DNA of 64,000 bases, from NCBI RefSeq assembly GCF_003011895.2, contig NZ_PXWF02000346.1:1-64000 (forward strand), read 5' to 3'. Positions 57,983 to 64,000 of the stretch are shown here, in pieces. Positions within the stretch are counted from its first letter, which is position 1, and every line of letters begins with the position of its first letter. Source of the stretch: Massilia glaciei (GTDB taxonomy: Bacteria; Pseudomonadota; Gammaproteobacteria; Burkholderiales; Burkholderiaceae_D). The position numbers and the translations under genes were made by a program. A model generated the notes under the pieces. The model was not told the origin of the DNA and did no database searches. It saw only the letters and a program-made list of their open reading frames with translations.

Positions 57983-59092
57983 ATGAAGTTTATCGACGAA
58001 GCAAAAATCGAAGTGATCGCCGGCGACGGCGGCAACGGCTGCGCCTCGTTCTGCCGGGAGAAATTCCGGCCTTTCGGCGGACCCGACGGCGGCGACGGCG
58101 GCAAGGGTGGTTCCATCTTCGCGGTGGCGGATCGCAATATCAACACATTGGTCGATTTCCGCTACTCCAAGATGCACAAAGCCCGCGACGGCGAACCCGG
58201 CCGCGGCGCCGACTGCTATGGCAAGGGCGCGGACGACATCATGATGCGCATGCCGGTCGGCACTTTGATCGTCGATAACAACAACGGCGAGATCATCGCC
58301 GACCTGACCGAGCACGGCCAGGTGGAGTTGCTCGCCAAGGGCGGCGAGGGCGGATGGGGCAACATCCATTTCAAGTCCTCGACCAACCGCGCGCCGCGCC
58401 AAAAGGGCGAGGGCAAAGAGGGCGAACGGCGCGAACTGCGCCTCGAGCTCAAGGTGCTGGCCGACGTCGGCCTGCTCGGCATGCCAAACGCGGGCAAGTC
58501 GACCTTCATCACGGCGGTGTCGAACGCGCGCCCGAAGATCGCCGACTATCCGTTCACGACCCTGCACCCGAACCTCGGCGTGGTGCGCGTCTCGCACGAG
58601 AAGAGCTTTGTGATCGCCGATATTCCCGGCTTGATCGAAGGCGCCTCCGAAGGCGCGGGCTTGGGCCACCAGTTCCTGCGCCACCTGCAGCGCACCGGCC
58701 TGCTGCTCCATATCGTCGACATGGCGCCGTTCGAGTCGGGCGTCGATCCGGTCAAGGAAGCCAAGGCGCTAATCAAGGAGCTGCAAAAGTACGACGAGGC
58801 GCTGGTCGACAAGCCGCGCTGGTTCGTGCTCAACAAGCTCGACGTGGTGCCCGAGGAGGACCGCAAGAAGCTGGTCAAGGATTTCGTCAAGCGCATGGCC
58901 TGGAAGGGCCCCGTGTTCGAGATTTCTGCGCTCAGCCACGACGGTTGCCCGGAGCTGGTGCACGCGATCTACAAGCACCTCGAAGAGAAGAAGGCCAGCG
59001 AATACCGTTCCGAAGAAACGCAGATGACCGAGGAAGCCCGCGGCATCGCGTCGATCGATCCGGAAGATCCGCGTTTTAAAATTCTCGACTAG
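57983..59092 (+). CDS. obgE: GTPase Obg/CgtA
   Basis: This 369-residue essential GTPase acts in 50S maturation and stress control. The Obg fold is at residues 1-158 ([31 protein letters not shown], glycine-rich). The G domain follows: G1 [13 protein letters not shown] (~163), G3 [21 protein letters not shown]4 NKLD and SALSHDG. The C-terminal tail is short and acidic. It is followed by a small membrane gene and proB, an order common in this bacterial group. It ends in TAG. Confidence 0.97.
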   Translation: MKFIDEAKIEVIAGDGGNGCASFCREKFRPFGGPDGGDGGKGGSIFAVADRNINTLVDFRYSKMHKARDGEPGRGADCYGKGADDIMMRMPVGTLIVDNNNGEIIADLTEHGQVELLAKGGEGGWGNIHFKSSTNRAPRQKGEGKEGERRELRLELKVLADVGLLGMPNAGKSTFITAVSNARPKIADYPFTTLHPNLGVVRVSHEKSFVIADIPGLIEGASEGAGLGHQFLRHLQRTGLLLHIVDMAPFESGVDPVKEAKALIKELQKYDEALVDKPRWFVLNKLDVVPEEDRKKLVKDFVKRMAWKGPVFEISALSHDGCPELVHAIYKHLEEKKASEYRSEETQMTEEARGIASIDPEDPRFKILD

Positions 59093-59104
59093 TTTGAAAC
59101 GCCC

Positions 59105-59503
59105 ATGCTGAAGGCGGTGCTGCGTCAGCATCTGCTGTTCTTCGTGGCCAGCATCAGTTCGCTGGCGGCGCTGTTCGCGATGATCGACCCGGACCGGGTC
59201 GCGCGCAGCATGGGTGTGTTTATGACCGGCGTAAACGGCTACAGCCAGTTTTACGCGATGTACGTCGGCGTCCGTCTCGCTACCGCGGGGTTGGCACTGT
59301 TGGCTTCAAGGCATGGCGACCAGCCTATCCTCGGCGATATCACCGCATTGTTCGTGCTGGCGCAGCCGGCCGGCCGCCTCATCGCGGCCTTCGCCATTGG
59401 CCTGCCCCAGGGATTGTTGTTAGTCATATGCGTGATCGAACTGCTGGGTGGCCTCGCGCTGCTCGCATTGCGCCCCGCGTTCACACAGAACCGCCGCCGA
59501 TGA
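59105..59503 (+). CDS. Small integral membrane protein, DUF4345-like
   Basis: This 132-residue protein has four predicted membrane segments ([55 protein letters not shown] and [16 protein letters not shown]). The pattern (four short helices, PAGRLIA) suggests DUF4345, function unknown. Its last codon overlaps the proB start (ATGA), so proB may depend on its translation. It has no strong ribosome-binding site. Confidence 0.65.
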   Translation: MLKAVLRQHLLFFVASISSLAALFAMIDPDRVARSMGVFMTGVNGYSQFYAMYVGVRLATAGLALLASRHGDQPILGDITALFVLAQPAGRLIAAFAIGLPQGLLLVICVIELLGGLALLALRPAFTQNRRR

Positions 59504-60618
59504 AATCCGTCATACAAAAAGCGACCCGTATCATCATCAAGGTTGGCTCCTCGCTCGTCACCAACGACGGGCGCGGGCTCGACCACGCCGCCATCGCGCG
59601 CTGGGCCGCCCAGATCGCCGCGCTGCGCGCGCTGGGCAAGGAGGTCGTGCTGGTCAGTTCGGGCGCGGTCGCCGAGGGCATGCTGCGCCTTAAATTCGAG
59701 ACCCGTCCCACCGACATCCACGAGCTGCAGGCCTGCGCCGCCGTCGGCCAGATGGGGCTCGCGCAAATCTACGAGTCGAGCTTCCGCGCGCACGGGCTGG
59801 GCACGGCGCAGGTGCTGCTCACGCACGCCGACCTGGCCGACCGCGAGCGCTACCTGAACGCGCGCTCGACCCTGACCACGCTGCTGCGATTCGGCGTGGT
59901 CCCGATCATCAACGAGAACGACACCGTCGTCACCGACGAGATCAAGTTCGGCGACAACGACACCCTCGGCGCGCTCGTCGCCAACCTGATCGAGGCCGAC
60001 GCGCTGATCATCCTGACCGACCAGCATGGGCTGTTCAGCGCCGACCCGCGCAAGGATCCGGCGGCGGTGCTGATCGCGCGGTGTCAGGCCGGCGATCCGG
60101 CGCTCGAGGCCATGGCCGGCGGCGCCGGCAGCAGCATCGGGCGCGGCGGGATGCTGACCAAGATTTTGGCGGCCAAGCGCGCCGCGGCGTCGGGCGCGCA
60201 CACCATCATCGCCTGGGGGCGCGACAGCGACGTGCTCACCCGGCTCGCCAACGGCGAGGCGATCGGCACCGAACTATCGGCGCAGACCGGGCGCCTGACC
60301 GCACGCAAGCAGTGGATGGCGGACCATCTGCACACCGCCGGCAAGGTGGTGATCGACGCCGGCGCGGTCCAGAAGCTGTCGAACGAAGGCAAGTCGCTGC
60401 TGCCGATCGGCGTGGTCGAGGTCAGGGGCGAGTTTGGACGCGGCGCGGTCATCACCTGCATCGCCGAGGACGGCCGGGCGCTGGCGCGCGGCTTGAGCAA
60501 CTACACCAGCGCGGAGGCGCGCAGGATCATGCGCAAGCCGTCGGCGGAGATCGAATCGATTCTCGGTTTCCTCGAGGGGAAAGAGCTGATTCACCGGGAT
60601 AATCTGGTCTTGCTGTAG
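59500..60618 (+). CDS. proB: Glutamate 5-kinase
   Basis: This 372-residue enzyme performs the first step of proline synthesis, ATP + glutamate to glutamyl 5-phosphate. The amino-acid-kinase domain (about 1-260) shows [44 protein letters not shown] and [13 protein letters not shown]. The C-terminal PUA domain (about 280-372) begins [18 protein letters not shown] 59500 overlaps the preceding stop. Intact and normal length, ending in TAG. Confidence 0.96.
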   Translation: MKSVIQKATRIIIKVGSSLVTNDGRGLDHAAIARWAAQIAALRALGKEVVLVSSGAVAEGMLRLKFETRPTDIHELQACAAVGQMGLAQIYESSFRAHGLGTAQVLLTHADLADRERYLNARSTLTTLLRFGVVPIINENDTVVTDEIKFGDNDTLGALVANLIEADALIILTDQHGLFSADPRKDPAAVLIARCQAGDPALEAMAGGAGSSIGRGGMLTKILAAKRAAASGAHTIIAWGRDSDVLTRLANGEAIGTELSAQTGRLTARKQWMADHLHTAGKVVIDAGAVQKLSNEGKSLLPIGVVEVRGEFGRGAVITCIAEDGRALARGLSNYTSAEARRIMRKPSAEIESILGFLEGKELIHRDNLVLL

Positions 60619-60723
60619 CGCCGCGCCAGCGGGGCCGCGATCGGCAAGGCAGGGCCGCGGGCAGCTTCAAGATCGGCACCGCGGCGCTGGTCAAGGCCTC
60701 CGCGGCCGGCCGCCCAAGGCCGC
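60619..60723. other. Short spacer after proB, no clear gene
   Basis: This short stretch separates proB from the convergent CMD remnant. It is very GC-rich. On the plus strand it contains an open run reading SFKIGTAALVKASAAG, possibly a gene remnant; no start or motif identifies it. Confidence 0.3.
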
Positions 60724-61058
60724 CTACTGCGGCGCCGAAAATTCTTCGAATGCCGCCAAGGCGTTGGCCGAATACATCGCCGATGGCCCCCCAGGGCCTC
60801 CTCGAGTTCTGCCTTGGTGGTGCCGAGCCTGACCAGCGCCTGCACATGAAAGCCGATGCAGGCGTCGCAATGGGCCGCCACGCCCAAGGTCAGCGCGATC
60901 AGTTCCTTGGTCTTGCGGCTGAGGGCGCCGTCGCGCGTCGCGGCCCGCGCCAGCTCGCCAAACCCCTTCATCACGTCGGGAAGGTCCTCGCGCAGGGTGC
61001 CGAGTTGCTTCGACACCGATGCGGTCAATTCCTTGTATCCATTTGCAGTGTTTGCCAT
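60724..61058 (-). pseudogene. CMD/AhpD-like protein, broken by a small deletion
   Basis: The first ~92 codons encode a carboxymuconolactone-decarboxylase-family protein: YKELTASVSKQLGTLR, ALSRKTKELIALTLGVAA and HCDACIGFHVQALVRLG (redox C-x-x-C), TTKAELEEALG. After EEALG the frame slips: the next frame continues the family end (GGPSAMYSANALAAFEEFSA, stop at 60724). Typical members have about six more residues (VAIYMG-like) here, so a deletion of non-triplet size removed them. It follows the DUF2892 gene in the sulfur-response cluster, where such proteins commonly occur. Confidence 0.7.
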
Positions 61059-61106
61059 TCGATTTCCCCGATGGTGTGGTTTATTTTGGCTTGATGTTTT
61101 TTTTGT

Positions 61107-61298
61107 TTATTTTTTCGCCGCGCAAGTGCGGATCCCGAACGGCAGGTAGGCCGGGCAGGTGCCGATAATCCCGGTCGCCAGCGGAACCACGCCGATCCAG
61201 CCCCATACCCCGATCACGCCAAACAGCGTGGCCGCGATCAGGCCCAGCCCAACCAGAATCCGAATCGCGCGGTCGATACTTCCTACGTTTGCCTGCAT
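61107..61298 (-). CDS. DUF2892 (YgaP-like) inner-membrane protein
   Basis: This 63-residue protein (start 61298; GGGGA seven bases upstream) has two helices: SIDRAIRILVGLGLIAATL and WGWIGVVPLATGIIGTCPAYL, ending TCPAYLPFGIRTC with the conserved Cys pair. DUF2892 is the membrane domain attached to rhodaneses such as YgaP, and stand-alone copies sit in persulfide and thiosulfate gene clusters. A sigma-54 promoter and five TGGCA/TGCCA half-sites lie upstream, so the FisR-like activator encoded next door very likely controls it. Confidence 0.88.
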   Translation of the reverse strand: MQANVGSIDRAIRILVGLGLIAATLFGVIGVWGWIGVVPLATGIIGTCPAYLPFGIRTCAAKK

Positions 61299-61373
61299 GA
61301 CTTTCCCCTTGAATGCGAGCCCGCCGCCATGGCGCATGTCGCCGGGCTTCGGAACGGGTCGTATGCATACCGT

Positions 61374-61389
61374 CGCACGTTCCGTGCCA
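61374..61389 (-). promoter_or_regulatory. Sigma-54 promoter upstream of the DUF2892 gene
   Basis: On the minus strand TGGCACGGAACGTGCG has the GG (-24) and GC (-12) separated by ten bases; the -24 box TGGCACGG is a full consensus match. The predicted start is about 65 bases before the ATG at 61298. Confidence 0.82.
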
Positions 61390-61453
61390 GCGCGCGAGCG
61401 GGTTTTTTTTGATTAATAACAAGCACTTGCGCGCGGGCGCGCGGTGCGATGTC

Positions 61454-61495
61454 TGCCAATGTGGCAGCGCTGGCAGTGATTGGCAGTGATTGCCA
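61454..61495. promoter_or_regulatory. Five TGCCA/TGGCA half-sites, probable FisR enhancer
   Basis: TGCCA (61454), TGGCA (61462), TGGCA (61471), TGGCA (61481) and TGCCA (61491) are spaced 8-10 bases apart, so they line up on one face of the DNA. They lie about 90-130 bases upstream of the predicted transcription start, the usual place for an activator of sigma-54 RNA polymerase, directly beyond the activator gene's 3' end. Confidence 0.7.
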
Positions 61496-61531
61496 GGATC
61501 GGCGGCGATCGGCGGGCGCCGCCACGGGCTG

Positions 61532-62842
<1,311 letters not shown>

Positions 62843-62974
62843 CGTCGCTCCGGGCCCCTGGGCACGCCGTCCGGCGCCGCCATGCCCGTCGAGCGCGGCC
62901 GCCGCTGGCAGCCGCGGCGCCGGCGCCGTTCGGGCCCGGTGCCGGGCAAATGATCGGGTCCGCCGGGGCGCGCG

Positions 62975-63676
62975 TCAGGCGCCATGCGGCAGCCCCAGGT
63001 TCCGGTTGGCGGGCACGGCGATGTCGATCAGCCTCGGCTTGGGCAGGTCGAGCGCCGCCATCAGCGCGACAAAGTCGTCCTTGCCGCGGTTGGCCAGGCG
63101 GGCGTTGTGCCGCTTCTCCCATCCGATGCTCGACACCGACTGCCCCTTGTAGTCGTGGCCGGGCCACACGCGGGTGGCGTCGGGCAGCGCGAACAGCTTG
63201 CCGACCACGCTCTCGTGCAGCGCCGCCGCGCTGCCGCCCTGGAAGTCGGTGCGCCCGCAGCCGTCGATCAGCAAGGTGTCGCCGCTGAAGGCGTTGCCGC
63301 GCCAGAGATAGCTGACGCTGCCGGCGGTGTGGCCGGGCGTGTGCAGCACCGCGATCTGGTCGTGGGCGCCGAAGCCGATGATGTCGCCATCGCCAAGCTG
63401 CAGCTCGGCCGGGGCGATGCCGCAACCGGACGGCACGGCGGCCCGGGCGCCGGTGAGCGCGCGCAGCTTGCCGGCCGAGGTCACATGGTCGGCGTGGGCG
63501 TGGGTTTCGAGCACGTAGGCAAGCTCGAGCCCGAGCCGCGCTAGATGGGCCAGGTCGCGCTCCCAATGACGCTCGACCGGGTCGATGATGACGGCCGACT
63601 TGCCGTCGCCGGCGATCAGGATGTAGGTGAAGGTCGATGATTCGGCATCGAACAGCTGGACGGGAAGGACATTCAT
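62975..63676 (-). CDS. pdo: MBL-fold persulfide dioxygenase (ETHE1-type)
   Basis: This 233-residue protein oxidises glutathione persulfide to sulfite. MBL ligands are present: LETHAHADHVTSAGKL (H-x-H-x-DH), HTPGHTAGSVSYL, GDTLLIDGCGRTDFQGG (the Asp and CGRTDFQ segment typical of ETHE1-like enzymes) and WPGHDYKG. Start ATG 63676 has GGAGA upstream. Neighbours (FisR, DUF2892, CMD remnant, TauE/SafE) support a sulfide/persulfide detoxification unit. A MITE-like element sits 54 bases upstream and may have replaced its native promoter. Confidence 0.9.
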   Translation of the reverse strand: MNVLPVQLFDAESSTFTYILIAGDGKSAVIIDPVERHWERDLAHLARLGLELAYVLETHAHADHVTSAGKLRALTGARAAVPSGCGIAPAELQLGDGDIIGFGAHDQIAVLHTPGHTAGSVSYLWRGNAFSGDTLLIDGCGRTDFQGGSAAALHESVVGKLFALPDATRVWPGHDYKGQSVSSIGWEKRHNARLANRGKDDFVALMAALDLPKPRLIDIAVPANRNLGLPHGA

Positions 63677-63729
63677 CGCGGGTCTCCGGAAGGGGGATGG
63701 GGAAAATGGGTGCAAAGGGCGGGGCTGCT

Positions 63730-63893
63730 AGCAGTCTGTCGGACTTAAAGAATCGAAGCGAAAATTCGGCTGAGCGAGGACAGATTTCGACGATTTTGAA
63801 GGTCAATAGTTATTCTATTGACCAAAAAAGCGGCGAAATATGGACCGCTCAGGCGGATTTGCAGCCGATTTCCTTTAAGTCCGACAGGCTGCT
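63730..63893. mobile_element. MITE-like element between tauE and pdo
   Basis: Terminal inverted repeats of about 21 bases: left GCAGTCTGTCGGACTTAAAG and right CTTTAAGTCCGACAGGCTGC, one mismatch, with TA flanking both ends (a target-duplication candidate). The interior has a perfect hairpin GTCAATAG-TTATT-CTATTGAC and no coding capacity. Length about 164 bp. The right boundary touches the stop codon of the TauE/SafE gene (63892-63894). Confidence 0.78.
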
Positions 63894-64000
63894 ACAACAC
63901 CGACTTGACGATCATGCCGACGCCGACCGCCGCCGAGACCAGCGCGAAGCCGATCTGGAGCTGGGGGCCGGCCAGCCGCGCCGACAGCATGCGCCCGCCC
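63892..64000 (-). CDS. TauE/SafE sulfite-exporter family protein, 3' end only
   Basis: Only the last ~35 codons are in the window: RMLSARLAGPQLQIGFALVS then AAVGVGMIVKSVL and TAG (63892-63894). The G-x-R-L-x-x-x-L-x-x-x-x-L-Q-x-x-F pattern and final membrane helix are those of TauE/SafE proteins, which export sulfite or sulfonates. Placement ahead of a persulfide dioxygenase, which makes sulfite, fits the role. The stop codon is formed at the edge of the inserted MITE-like element. Confidence 0.75.
   Translation of the reverse strand, partial: GGRMLSARLAGPQLQIGFALVSAAVGVGMIVKSVL

Noticed and set aside
63677-63730. Sigma-54 promoter directly before pdo
   Set aside because: No GG-N10-GC arrangement exists between the ATG and the MITE-like element.

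Overview
The window is high-GC, gene-dense bacterial DNA that looks like a betaproteobacterium of the Oxalobacteraceae (Massilia, Duganella or Janthinobacterium type). This is an inference from gene content and order: ispB / rplU-rpmA-obgE-proB, a PreTA-based pyrimidine pathway, a fused UraD-allantoate amidohydrolase, a PuuD urate oxidase, and REP/MITE-like repeats of a kind common in that family. No rRNA is present. I see one intact tRNA, tRNA-Pro(CGG), and one 3'-tRNA fragment.

Layout. (1) 1-2.96 kb: the end of a type VI secretion accessory island, with a Tla3-like adapter (cut by the window edge), a decayed second copy of it, a PAAR spike-tip protein and two tandem AP2-like proteins. (2) 3.0-15.0 kb: nucleoside salvage. 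psuK-psuG-lysR (pseudouridine) runs leftward. The operon PNP-deoB-deoC-ALDH16-deoA-cdd-deaminase runs rightward and takes nucleosides to bases, pentose phosphate, acetaldehyde and probably acetate. (3) 15.0-19.4 kb: BrnT/BrnA toxin-antitoxin, a TetR/SDR pair whose SDR carries two amber codons, and a LytS/LytTR two-component system. (4) 19.6-31.7 kb: reductive pyrimidine catabolism under a TetR (RutR-like) and a MocR regulator, with seven genes on one strand: omega-transaminase, (methyl)malonate-semialdehyde dehydrogenase, preT, preA, NCS1 transporter, dihydropyrimidinase and ureidopropionase-type hydrolase. (5) 31.8-38.5 kb: ammonium transporter with a clear sigma-54 promoter, the UraD-AllC fusion, a LysR regulator, PuuD and an M20 hydrolase (purine/urate use). 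(6) 38.6-45.4 kb: a REP-flanked duplication and assorted secreted or hypothetical proteins. (7) 45.6-55.4 kb: a sugar locus with an AraC/PAS regulator, a TAT-type small subunit, a GMC oxidoreductase, two TIM-barrel isomerase-like proteins, an ABC sugar importer and a Gfo/Idh/MocA oxidoreductase. It resembles a C3-oxidation (3-keto-glycoside) route, but its regulator and both dehydrogenase subunits are interrupted. (8) 55.8-60.6 kb: housekeeping genes (tRNA-Pro, ispB, rplU, rpmA, obgE, proB). (9) 60.7-64.0 kb: a sulfane-sulfur response module with a FisR-type sigma-54 activator, persulfide dioxygenase, DUF2892 protein, a broken CMD-family gene and the 3' end of a TauE/SafE exporter. A sigma-54 promoter and a cluster of five TGGCA half-sites are readable.

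Working together, regions 2, 4 and 5 form a nearly complete nucleic-acid scavenging programme: nucleosides to bases to beta-alanine, ammonia, CO2 and acetyl-/propionyl-CoA, with ammonium transport beside it. The most unusual signals are: four in-frame TAG codons in three otherwise intact genes; the neighbouring A-run frameshift; the FisR regulatory region; two MITE-like elements of similar architecture; and two AP2-like genes separated in frame by one stop codon. I could not find a convincing wholly new system. The most plausible candidates for new biology are the interrupted sugar-oxidation locus and the AP2-like pair.
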